From positions 496,001 to 560,000 of the forward strand of contig NZ_JBBUTH010000007.1 in NCBI RefSeq assembly GCF_038066595.1: 64,000 bases of DNA, read 5' to 3'. Both the position numbers and the translations under genes were made by a program. The stretch is from Pseudaquabacterium inlustre. GTDB lineage: Bacteria > Pseudomonadota > Gammaproteobacteria > Burkholderiales > Burkholderiaceae_C. The stretch's first letter is position 1. Every line of letters starts with the position of its first letter. Positions 9,786 through 17,223 of this stretch are shown here, piece after piece. The notes under the pieces were generated by a model. That model worked only from the letters and a program-made list of their open reading frames with translations. It was not told where the DNA came from and searched no databases.

Positions 9786-10522
9786 TGATGCGCTCCCAGA
9801 GAAAGGCCCAGCAGGCGTTGTTGCAGCGATTCGTCCTCGGCCAGTTCCTTCATGCGGCCGCGGTGCACCACGCGGCCGTCGTCCATCACGGCCACGCTGT
9901 CGCCCAGTGCCTTGGCCATCATGAAGTTCTGCTCCACCAGCAGGATGGTGGTCTGCTGGCGCTTGAGCTCGTTGAAGGCCGTCACCAGGTTCTGGATGAT
10001 CGAGGGCGCCAGGCCCTTGCTGGGCTCGTCGATCAGGATCAGCGCGCGCGGCTCGCAGATGGCACGGGCCACGGCCAGCATCTGCTTCTGGCCGCCGCTC
10101 AACTTGCCGGCTGGGTAGAGCCAGAACTTCTTCAGCGCCGGAAACAGGCCAAAGATCCATTCCAGCCGCTGCGTGTCCAGCTCACCGGCATGGCGCGCCG
10201 CGCGCGCGGCCAGCACCATGTTGTCCTTGACCGTCAGGTCGCTGAAGATGCCCATGTTCTCGGGCACGTAGGCGATGCCGCGCGTGGCGATGTCGGGCGT
10301 GGCCAGGCCGTTCAAGGGTTGGCCCTTGAAGCTCAGCTGCCCCTGGCTGGCCTGCCACAAGCCCATGATGGTGCGCAGCGTGGTGGTCTTGCCGGCGCCG
10401 TTGCGGCCCAGCAGCATGGTCACCTCGCCGGCCGGCACCTCGAAGTCCACACCATGCAGGATGTGGTACGCGCCGATGTGGGTGTGCACGCCCTTGAGCG
10501 TGAGGATGGGGCTGGTGCTCAT
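9782..10522 (-). CDS. ABC transporter ATP-binding protein, LivF family
   Basis: A 246-residue nucleotide-binding subunit. Walker A is GRNGAGKTTT (about residue 39), the signature is LSGGQKQMLAVARA, and Walker B with the catalytic Glu is LILIDEPSKGLAPS, the LivF-typical form. All motifs needed for ATP hydrolysis are intact. It overlaps livG upstream and livH downstream by four bases each, giving one translationally coupled block that should yield balanced subunit amounts. Confidence 0.93.
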   Translation of the reverse strand: MSTSPILTLKGVHTHIGAYHILHGVDFEVPAGEVTMLLGRNGAGKTTTLRTIMGLWQASQGQLSFKGQPLNGLATPDIATRGIAYVPENMGIFSDLTVKDNMVLAARAARHAGELDTQRLEWIFGLFPALKKFWLYPAGKLSGGQKQMLAVARAICEPRALILIDEPSKGLAPSIIQNLVTAFNELKRQQTTILLVEQNFMMAKALGDSVAVMDDGRVVHRGRMKELAEDESLQQRLLGLSLGAHQ

Positions 10523-11298
10523 GCCGGCTCCTCCGCCGCCATGCCCAGGTAGGCTTGCTGGACGACGGGCGACGCGATCACCGTGGCCGGCTCGCCATCG
10601 GCCACCAGCTGGCCGTTGTGCAGCACGATGATGCGGTCACTCAGTTCGCGCACCACGTCCATCTTGTGCTCCACGAGCAGGATGGTGCAGTCGCGTCGTT
10701 GCTTGAGTGCGCGGATGAGGTCCAGGATCACTGGCACCTCGTCCACGCTCATGCCGGCGGTGGGTTCGTCGAACATGAACACCTTGGGGTCGAGGGCGAT
10801 CAGCATCGCCACCTCGAGCTTGCGTTGGTCGCCGTGCGGCAGGGCGCTGGCGTGCACGTCGTGCTTGTCGGCCAGGCGCACCTGCTGCAGGATGGCTTGC
10901 GCCTCGGCGATCCAGGTCTGGCGGTCCAGCCACACGCGCAGCAGGTCCACGCCACCCAGGCCGCCGCCTTGGCCGCGGCCCGCCTCGCGCGCCTGGATGG
11001 CCAGGCGCACGTTCTCGCGCACGGTGAGGTTGGGGAACAGTTGCGTCAGCTGGAAGGCCCGCCCCAACCCACGCCGCGTGCGCAGCGGGGCGGGCAGCGC
11101 GGTGATGTCCTCACCATCCAGCAGCACCTGCCCCTCGCTGGCCGGCAGCTGGCCCGAGATCAGGTTGAAGTAGGTGGTCTTGCCGGCGCCATTGGGGCCG
11201 ACGATGGCGGTGAGCGTGCCGGGCGCGAAGGCGCACGACACATGGTCCACCGCCACGTGGCCGCCGAAGCGGATGGTGAGGTTCTTGGTTTCGAGCAT
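10519..11298 (-). CDS. ABC transporter ATP-binding protein, LivG family
   Basis: A 259-residue nucleotide-binding subunit. Walker A is GPNGAGKTTYFN, the signature is a slightly divergent LPHGDQRKLEVA (family members usually have L-S-hydrophobic-G), and Walker B is KVFMFDEPTAGM, the usual LivG form. The ATG at 11298 is preferred; a TTG seven codons upstream is possible, and neither has a strong ribosome site. Only 31 bases separate it from the stop of the PHB depolymerase gene, so the transporter block is probably co-transcribed with the depolymerase. Confidence 0.92.
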   Translation of the reverse strand: MLETKNLTIRFGGHVAVDHVSCAFAPGTLTAIVGPNGAGKTTYFNLISGQLPASEGQVLLDGEDITALPAPLRTRRGLGRAFQLTQLFPNLTVRENVRLAIQAREAGRGQGGGLGGVDLLRVWLDRQTWIAEAQAILQQVRLADKHDVHASALPHGDQRKLEVAMLIALDPKVFMFDEPTAGMSVDEVPVILDLIRALKQRRDCTILLVEHKMDVVRELSDRIIVLHNGQLVADGEPATVIASPVVQQAYLGMAAEEPA

Positions 11299-11329
11299 GG
11301 GTGCGGGGCGGGACTTCAAAGGGCGCCGG

Positions 11330-12796
11330 TCAGGGACAGGTGCCGATCACGTAGTAGTTCGGGCCGGTCTGCTTCAGCGTGGTGGTGGTGAAGGTGTTCC
11401 ACAGCCCCATGGCCTGGTTGCTGCCATTGGCGAAGGTGTTGCCCCCGCTCTGGTAGGCGCGGCCGGCCGTGGTGTGGGCGTAGTTGCTGGCGGTGAAGCA
11501 CACCGCCGCCGTGCCGGTGGTGGTGCCGGTGGCCGTGGCCGACGCGGGGCCTTCGGCGCCATTGGCGTCCACCGCGCGCACGGTGTAGCTGTAGGTGGTG
11601 CCGCTGGCCAGGCCGGTGTCGGTGTAGCTGGTGCCGGCCACCAGCGTGGCATTGGCCTTGGTGGCCGCGCGGTACACGTTGTAGCCCGCGGCGCCGCTCA
11701 CGCTGCCCCAGCTCACCACCAGGCTGCTGGCTGTGGCGCCCGAGGTGGCCACTCCCGTGGGTGCGGCCAGGTTGGCGGGCGGCGTGCCGCTGCCCAGCTT
11801 GTCCACCATGGCCTTCACGGCCGCCATCTGCGGGCCGCTCTTCTTGCTGTAGTTGGCATTGTCGTAGCCCCACCAGTCCCAGCAGCTGTTGGTGGCGCCG
11901 GTGCCCGTCTGCGGGTAGAGCATCACGATCTTGTTGGTGTCGGCCCAGCGGTTGTAGCCGGTGTTCTTGACGTACTGCGTGCCGATGTCGGCGGTGTTCT
12001 GCTTGCAGCCGTGCAGCACCACGTGCAGCTTGCAGGTGCTGCCCGTGCTGCACGCGGCCGGCACGTAGGCCCAGCCGGTGGTGGCCATGCCGTGGCCGGT
12101 GATGAAGGCCGTCTGGTCGTACTCGATGAAGCTGCCACCCAGCGTGCCGTTGTTGCGCGCGTTCAGCGTGCCGTACAGCTGCTGCAGCATGGCGCCGGCC
12201 AGGTCGAAACCGCAGTTGTTGATGTAGGGCGACGCGGTGGTGGCGCAGCTCGATCCGGTGTCGTCGGTGATCATCGCGTGGCCGGAAGCGATGTTGTTCT
12301 TGTAGACCACATTGGCCGACGGCACGAAGCTGGCGTAGTAGGTCTGCAGGTCGTTCATCACCGCCTGCTTGACCGTGTTGTCGCTGGTGCCCGAGTACAG
12401 GTAGACCTTGCTGTTCTGCAGGTTGGCCACGGGGTCGATATAGCCGCTGGTGGCCCAGCTCTTGGTGGTGCTGACGAGCGTGGCCACCGGGATGCTGGTG
12501 TTGTGCGCCATGCAGCGGCCGGTGGCATTGGTCACCGAACCCTCGGCGCAGTAGAACGGCCCGCCGGCCACCACGCCGGCACCCTTGGCAAAGGTGGCCG
12601 AGTAGGCCACGTGCAGCTGCACGGCCATGAAGCCGCCCGACGACAGGCCCGAGACCGTGGTCTGGGTCTTGTCGAGCACCAGCGCGGGCAGTGCACTGGC
12701 GGCATGGACGGTGGTGTGCAACATCGCGATCGGGGTGAGTGCGGCGGCGAACAGCAAAGCGCTGCCCAGCCGGCCGGAACGGGCCGGTTGAACCAT
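11330..12796 (-). CDS. Extracellular PHB depolymerase, type II catalytic domain
   Basis: A 488-residue exported esterase that should cleave poly(3-hydroxybutyrate) or a related polyester. Signal peptide: residues 1-32. The lipase box GLSSG at 50-54 gives nucleophile Ser52 very near the N-terminus, with Asp139 and His173 as the likely triad partners. The oxyanion motif VVLHGCKQ (His262) comes after the triad, the order that defines type II domains. A fibronectin type III linker spans about 343-430. A C-terminal domain of about 50 residues ending QTGPNYYVIG matches the substrate-binding domains of denatured-PHA depolymerases. GAGGAG lies nine bases before the ATG. It sits between livK and livG, an unusual place for a secreted depolymerase. 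Confidence 0.9.
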   Translation of the reverse strand: MVQPARSGRLGSALLFAAALTPIAMLHTTVHAASALPALVLDKTQTTVSGLSSGGFMAVQLHVAYSATFAKGAGVVAGGPFYCAEGSVTNATGRCMAHNTSIPVATLVSTTKSWATSGYIDPVANLQNSKVYLYSGTSDNTVKQAVMNDLQTYYASFVPSANVVYKNNIASGHAMITDDTGSSCATTASPYINNCGFDLAGAMLQQLYGTLNARNNGTLGGSFIEYDQTAFITGHGMATTGWAYVPAACSTGSTCKLHVVLHGCKQNTADIGTQYVKNTGYNRWADTNKIVMLYPQTGTGATNSCWDWWGYDNANYSKKSGPQMAAVKAMVDKLGSGTPPANLAAPTGVATSGATASSLVVSWGSVSGAAGYNVYRAATKANATLVAGTSYTDTGLASGTTYSYTVRAVDANGAEGPASATATGTTTGTAAVCFTASNYAHTTAGRAYQSGGNTFANGSNQAMGLWNTFTTTTLKQTGPNYYVIGTCP

Positions 12797-12854
12797 GGGG
12801 TTGTCTCCTCAGTGGTGGGGTGCGGCGGCGGCGTCTTGTGCGCCACCTGCCGCG

Positions 12855-12893
12855 GGAACCCCCGCGCCTCCGACTGACAGCGGGGGAGGTTCC
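12855..12893 (-). terminator. Imperfect hairpin between livK and the depolymerase gene
   Basis: GGAACCCCCGC at 12855-12865 can pair with GCGGGGGAGGTTCC at 12880-12893 with a three-base bulge and a loop of about 14 bases. It lies 16 bases beyond the livK stop, without a T-run. Hairpins here commonly protect the binding-protein message or cause partial termination, so that the binding protein outnumbers the downstream subunits. That effect is inferred. Confidence 0.45.
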
Positions 12894-12908
12894 TTCAGGT
12901 CGCTGGCG

Positions 12909-14108
12909 TCAGCGTTTATTGCGGATCGGCACGTCCATCTCGGACGCCTTGATCTCGCGCACCAGCTCCGGCACGCCCCACGGGAACGCCGGATCGACCT
13001 TGATCTTGAAGTGGTACATGTCCTGCATGGCCTGGTGATCTTCCTTGCGGAAGGTCATCTTGCCCTTGGGCGTGTCGAAGCTCATGCCCTCCATGGTGCT
13101 GATGAGCTTGTTGGTGGCCGTGTCGCCATTGGTCTTCTTCAGCGCCTCCACCACGGCGATGGCCGCGCTCATGCCGCCGGCGGTGAAGAAGTCGGGCGGG
13201 TTCTTGTACTTGGTGTAGTGGTTGGCCACCAGCCACTCGTTGACCTTGTTCTTCGGGATGCCGAAGTAGTAGTACAGGCCGCCCTCCATGCCGGGGAACT
13301 GCTTGTACGCGGTCATCGCCGGCAGGATGTTGCCGCCGGTGGCGATCTCGATGTTGTAGCGCTTCAGGTCCAGGTCAGCGATCTTGAACGGGTTGCCACC
13401 CGCCCAGATGATCCACACGATCTTGCGGCCCGGCTGGTCCTTCAGCTTCTCGATGATGCGCTGGGCGGCGGCCGTGAAGTCGCTGGTGGCCGCGGGCAGG
13501 TACTCCTCGTGCACCAGCTTGGCCTTCTTCACCGCGTCCTTGAAGGCCTTGACGCCGTCCTTGCCGAAGGCGTTGTCCTGCGCCAGCGTGACGATGTTGG
13601 TGCCGGCCTTGTCGAGTGCTGCGGCGTTGGCGATGGCGTCCTGGCTGCTGTTGCGGCCGGTGCGGAAGATGTACTTGTTCCACTTGTCGCCGGTGATGCT
13701 GTCGGCCACGGCCGGCTCCACCAGCAGGATCTTCTTGTACTCCTCGGCCACCGGCAGCATGGCCAGCGCCACCGGGCTGGCGGTGGGGCCGACGGCGATG
13801 TCGACCTTGTCGTCGGCATAGGCCTGGGCCAGCAGGTTCTTGCCCACGTCGGGCTTGCCCTGGTCGTCCTTCTCGATCACCACCAGCTTCTTGCCGGCCA
13901 CGGTCATGGTGCCGTTGGTGGCGTATTCCAGGCCCAGGTTGAAGCCGACGATGGTCTGCTTGGCAAAGGCTTCCAGCGGGCCGGTCTTGCTGGCGATCAG
14001 CGCGATCTTCACCTCGCCCTTGCCCTGGGCGAAAGTGGCGGGCGCGGCGGTGACGCCGGCGGCCAGCGCTGCAGCCCAGGCAACGGTGTGGAAGAGGCGA
14101 CGGTTCAT
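12909..14108 (-). CDS. Periplasmic substrate-binding protein, LivK/Leu-binding type
   Basis: A 399-residue type I periplasmic binding protein. Residues 1-27 are a signal peptide (cleavage at TFA-QG). The mature start KIALIASKTGPLEAFAKQ and blocks AVGPTASPVALAMLPVAEE and DNAFGKDGVKAFKD are typical of the hydrophobic-amino-acid binding family. AGGAG lies eight to nine bases before the ATG at 14108. It is the first gene of the run that continues with a PHB depolymerase and livGFHM. The family also binds urea, amides, aromatic acids and other small carboxylates, so a hydroxyalkanoate is possible; the sequence does not name the ligand. Confidence 0.9.
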   Translation of the reverse strand: MNRRLFHTVAWAAALAAGVTAAPATFAQGKGEVKIALIASKTGPLEAFAKQTIVGFNLGLEYATNGTMTVAGKKLVVIEKDDQGKPDVGKNLLAQAYADDKVDIAVGPTASPVALAMLPVAEEYKKILLVEPAVADSITGDKWNKYIFRTGRNSSQDAIANAAALDKAGTNIVTLAQDNAFGKDGVKAFKDAVKKAKLVHEEYLPAATSDFTAAAQRIIEKLKDQPGRKIVWIIWAGGNPFKIADLDLKRYNIEIATGGNILPAMTAYKQFPGMEGGLYYYFGIPKNKVNEWLVANHYTKYKNPPDFFTAGGMSAAIAVVEALKKTNGDTATNKLISTMEGMSFDTPKGKMTFRKEDHQAMQDMYHFKIKVDPAFPWGVPELVREIKASEMDVPIRNKR

Positions 14109-14189
14109 CACGGGGGTCTCCTGACTCGGGCGGTTGGATGCGGCCGACCATGCTGCGGCGGCGGCTCGTGCCGGAGTCAGTGCAACCGC

Positions 14190-14205
14190 CGTGCCGTCCG
14201 GCACG
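14190..14205. promoter_or_regulatory. Palindrome upstream of livK
   Basis: CGTGCCG-TC-CGGCACG is a perfect inverted repeat of seven-base arms around two bases, 82 bases upstream of the livK start. Its size and position suit a repressor or activator site controlling the transporter operon. A partial copy of the half-site (CTCGTGCCGG) occurs about 20 bases away. The regulator is unknown. Confidence 0.35.
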
Positions 14206-14287
14206 AACCTGGTGCAAACCCTGAGATTCCAGGGACTCAGGCGACCATTCAGGCCGGCCTGGCCCCGTTCTGGCGCCCTGAAATGCG

Positions 14288-14311
14288 AAATCCGGCACGC
14301 GGGCCGGATTT
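14288..14311 (-). terminator. Stem-loop after the aminotransferase gene
   Basis: AAATCCGG at 14288-14295 pairs perfectly with CCGGATTT at 14304-14311 across an eight-base loop, about 50 bases beyond the stop of the class V aminotransferase. The A/T ends of the stem give a short T-containing tail on the transcript. A terminator separating this gene from livK is the simplest reading. Confidence 0.5.
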
Positions 14312-14362
14312 CACTGTCCGATCTTCAGACGATAGACCGTCAGGCAATCGTCCGAAATCTAG

Positions 14363-15523
14363 TCACTTGGCGGACACTGTCTGCATTTCAGGCAGCGGGG
14401 CCACCACACGCAGCGCACGCTCCAGCGCCGCCACGGCCCGCGCCGGCTCATGCAGCTTGTCCAGCCCGAACAGGCCGATGCGGAAGGTCTTGAAATCCGG
14501 CCCCTCGTCGCATTGCAGCGGCACGCCAGCGGCAGTCTGCAGCCCTTGGGCGATGAAGGCGCTGCCGTTCTGCACGGCGGCGTCGGTGGTGTAGCTCACC
14601 ACCACGCCCGGCGCCTCGAAGCCGGGTGCAGCCACGCTGGGGAAGCCGTGCTTCACCAGCAGCGCACGCACCTGGCGGCCCAGCTCGATCTGCTCGGCGC
14701 GCAGGCGCTCGAAGCCATAGGCCGCGCTCTCAGCCATCACCTCGCGGTTGCGCGCCAGCGTGTCGGTGGGCATGGTGGCGTGGTAGGCATGACCACCGCC
14801 CTCATAGGTCTCCATGATCTGCAGCCACTTCTTCAGGTCGCAGGCGAAGCTGCTGCTGGTGGTGGCGTCGATGCGCGCCCGCGCGGCCTCGCTCAGCATC
14901 ACGAAGGCGCAGCCGGGCGAGCCGCTCCAGCCCTTCTGCGGCGCGCTCACCAGCACGTCCACACCGAGGGCCGCCATGTCCACCCACAGGCAGCCCGAGG
15001 CGATGCAGTCCAGCACGAACAGGCCACCCGCCGCATGCGTGGCGGCGGCCACGCGGCGCAAGTAGTCATCGGGCAGCAGCATGCCGCTGGCGGTTTCCAC
15101 ATGCGGGGCGCACACCACGGTGGGCTTCATGCGGGCGATGGCGGCTTCCACCTCGTCGATCGGTGCCGGGGCGTAGGGGTCTTGCGCACCGGGGCCGGTG
15201 CGGCGGGCCTTCAGCACCTCGTGGCCGGACGGGATGCCGCCCATGTCGAAGATCTGGCTCCAGCGGAAGCTGAACCAGCCATTGCGGATCACCAGCGCCG
15301 GCTGGCCGCTGGCGAACTGGCGCGCCACGGCCTCCATGCCGAAGGTGCCGCTGCCTGGCACCACGATGGCCGAGCGCGCGTGGTACACCTGCTTCAGCGT
15401 GGCCGAGATGTCGCGCATCACGCCCTGGAAGCGCCTGGACATGTGGTTCAGCGCGCGGTCGGTGTAGACCACCGAGTATTCAAGCAGGCCGTCGGGATCG
15501 ACGTTCGGGTTCAGGCCGGGCAT
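14363..15523 (-). CDS. Class V aminotransferase (alanine-glyoxylate/serine-pyruvate type)
   Basis: A 386-residue PLP enzyme. The PLP-lysine is Lys197 in SAPQKGWSGSPG, with Asp172 (LFVLDCIASG) positioned to hold the pyridine nitrogen and the phosphate-binding PGSGTFGMEA near residue 56. This set is typical of serine-pyruvate, alanine-glyoxylate and phosphonate transaminases. GGAG lies seven bases before the ATG. It precedes a terminator-like hairpin and follows, after a 70-base gap, the DUF1080 lipoprotein gene. The donor and acceptor cannot be told from sequence. Confidence 0.88.
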   Translation of the reverse strand: MPGLNPNVDPDGLLEYSVVYTDRALNHMSRRFQGVMRDISATLKQVYHARSAIVVPGSGTFGMEAVARQFASGQPALVIRNGWFSFRWSQIFDMGGIPSGHEVLKARRTGPGAQDPYAPAPIDEVEAAIARMKPTVVCAPHVETASGMLLPDDYLRRVAAATHAAGGLFVLDCIASGCLWVDMAALGVDVLVSAPQKGWSGSPGCAFVMLSEAARARIDATTSSSFACDLKKWLQIMETYEGGGHAYHATMPTDTLARNREVMAESAAYGFERLRAEQIELGRQVRALLVKHGFPSVAAPGFEAPGVVVSYTTDAAVQNGSAFIAQGLQTAAGVPLQCDEGPDFKTFRIGLFGLDKLHEPARAVAALERALRVVAPLPEMQTVSAK

Positions 15524-15593
15524 GTCACAACTCCAGGTTCACAGGGCGTGGGGCCGGGCAGGTTAGCACCGGCGCGTGTCGGCCACAGGGCCG

Positions 15594-16208
15594 TCAGAGC
15601 GTGCGGATCTTCAGGCTGCGGAAACGGATCACGCCACCGGCCGATTGCAGCGCGATCGGACCGCTGCGGAACTTGGCGTCGCGCACGTCCACCGTCTGCT
15701 GGCCGTTCAGCACCACAACCATGCGGTCGCCGCGCGCCGTCACCTCGTAGGTGTTCCAGCGGTCGGCCGCCTTGGGCATCGGCACCGGTGCCTTGGCCAC
15801 GTTGACGATGGCGCCCGTGCCGTAGCTGGGGTCGGGCCGCTTGTCGAAGATGTTGACCTCGTAGCTGTTGTCGGCGTCCACCTTGGCGCGGTCCTGGCAG
15901 CGCAGGAACAGGCCGCTGTTGCAGTCGGCGTCGGCCCAGAACTCGCAGCGCAGCTCGAAGTCGGCATAGGCCTCGCGGGTCAGCAGGTAGCCCAGCTTGC
16001 CGTTGCGGCCCTCCAGCGTGCCGTCCACGATCTTCCAGTTGCCCTGGCCCAGCGGCGACCAGTCGTCCAGGTTCTTCAGGCTGGGGCCGTCCAGCAGCGT
16101 AGTCCAGCCGCCCGCGGTGGTGGCGCAGCCGGCGAGGCTGCCGCCCAGCAGCGGCGCAGCGGCCAGGCCCAGGGTGGTGCTCAGGAGTTGACGGCGGTGG
16201 ATCGGCAT
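15594..16208 (-). CDS. DUF1080 (3-keto-disaccharide hydrolase-like) lipoprotein
   Basis: A 204-residue exported protein with a twin-arginine-like start (HRRQLLSTT) and a lipobox LAGC ending at Cys28. This suggests a Tat-exported lipoprotein on the periplasmic side of the membrane. The remainder is one jelly-roll domain of the DUF1080 type: NLDDWSPLGQGNWKIVDGTLEG, then FELRCEFWADADCNSGLFLRC, then a Trp-containing strand RWNTYEVTARGDR. Some relatives hydrolyse 3-keto-glycosides, but many have no known activity. GAGGAG lies seven bases upstream of the ATG at 16208, which fixes the start. Confidence 0.85.
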   Translation of the reverse strand: MPIHRRQLLSTTLGLAAAPLLGGSLAGCATTAGGWTTLLDGPSLKNLDDWSPLGQGNWKIVDGTLEGRNGKLGYLLTREAYADFELRCEFWADADCNSGLFLRCQDRAKVDADNSYEVNIFDKRPDPSYGTGAIVNVAKAPVPMPKAADRWNTYEVTARGDRMVVVLNGQQTVDVRDAKFRSGPIALQSAGGVIRFRSLKIRTL

Positions 16209-16304
16209 GCGGGCTCCTCGGACGATCGGTGTTGGCATGCCCCGCATTGTCAGCGGCCACGCCGCTGCGGCACACCGGGTCGACCCCGTGTGTCGCCCGG
16301 CCGA

Positions 16305-17198
16305 TCAGCCCTCGCCGAGCGCGGCGCGCAGATCGCCATGCACCGCCTCCAGCCGGGCGCGCGCCGCGTCGGCGCCCAGGCCCAGGCGCACCATCAGCAC
16401 CGCCAGCTTCACGCGGTAGCCGCTGTCGCGCAGCGCGGCTTCAGCCTGCGCCGGGGCGCAGCCGGCGGCCTGGGCAGTCAGGCGCACGGCGCGGTGCACC
16501 AGCTTCACGTTGGTGGCGCGCAGGTCCACCATCAGGTTGCCGTACACCTTGTGCAGCCGCACCATCACCGCGCTGCTGAAGCTGTTGAGCGCGATCTTCT
16601 GCGACGTGCCAGCCTTCAGCCGCGTGCTGCCCGAGATCACCTCGGGCCCGGTGTCGAGCACGATGCCGATCTCGGCCTCGGTCACCAGAGGCGAGCCGGC
16701 GTTGTTGGCCATGCCGATGGTCAGCGTGCCCAGCGCGCGGCCGGCCGACAGCACACCCAGGGCGAACGGCGTGGTGCCCGAGGCGGCGATGGCGAACACC
16801 ACGTCGTTGGGCGTGGGACCCAGGCGGTGCAGGTCTTCGGCGCCTTGCGCGCCATCGTCCTCGGCGCCTTCCACGGCCAGGAACATCGCGCCCGGCCCGC
16901 CGGCCAGCAGCGCCGGGGCCTGGTCGGGCGGCCAGCTGAAGGTGGGGTTCAGCTCCACCGCGTCCAGCACCGCCAGCCGGCCGCTGGTGCCGGCGCCGGC
17001 GTAGATCAGCCGGCCGCCCTGGGCCAGGCGCTGCGCGGCGGCGTCCACCGCACGCGCCAGCTGTGGTGCGGCGGCCTGCACGGCGGCCACGGCGCGCTGC
17101 TGGTCGTCCACCAGCGCGGCCAGCAGCGAGGGTGTGTCGTACAGGTCCAGCGCGGCATGCGCGGGGTGCGGGGTCTCGGTGGCGCTGAGGTGGCTCAT
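16305..17198 (-). CDS. murQ: N-acetylmuramic acid 6-phosphate etherase MurQ
   Basis: A 297-residue SIS-fold enzyme that splits the lactyl ether of MurNAc-6-phosphate to GlcNAc-6-phosphate and D-lactate in the cytoplasm. The sugar-binding loop is GAGTSGRLAVLDAVE. Glu82 (in LDAVELNPTF) and Glu113 (in EGAEDD) match the catalytic pair Glu83 and Glu114 of the E. coli enzyme. Length is normal for the family. It is the last gene of a four-gene run with a BadF-type sugar kinase, an AmiD-like amidase and a GHL10 glycosidase, which places it firmly in cell-wall sugar salvage. No MurR regulator or MurP phosphotransferase is nearby, so its substrate must come from the kinase. Confidence 0.93.
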   Translation of the reverse strand: MSHLSATETPHPAHAALDLYDTPSLLAALVDDQQRAVAAVQAAAPQLARAVDAAAQRLAQGGRLIYAGAGTSGRLAVLDAVELNPTFSWPPDQAPALLAGGPGAMFLAVEGAEDDGAQGAEDLHRLGPTPNDVVFAIAASGTTPFALGVLSAGRALGTLTIGMANNAGSPLVTEAEIGIVLDTGPEVISGSTRLKAGTSQKIALNSFSSAVMVRLHKVYGNLMVDLRATNVKLVHRAVRLTAQAAGCAPAQAEAALRDSGYRVKLAVLMVRLGLGADAARARLEAVHGDLRAALGEG

Positions 17199-17223
17199 GG
17201 GGCGTTCATGGCGAGAGCAGGGC

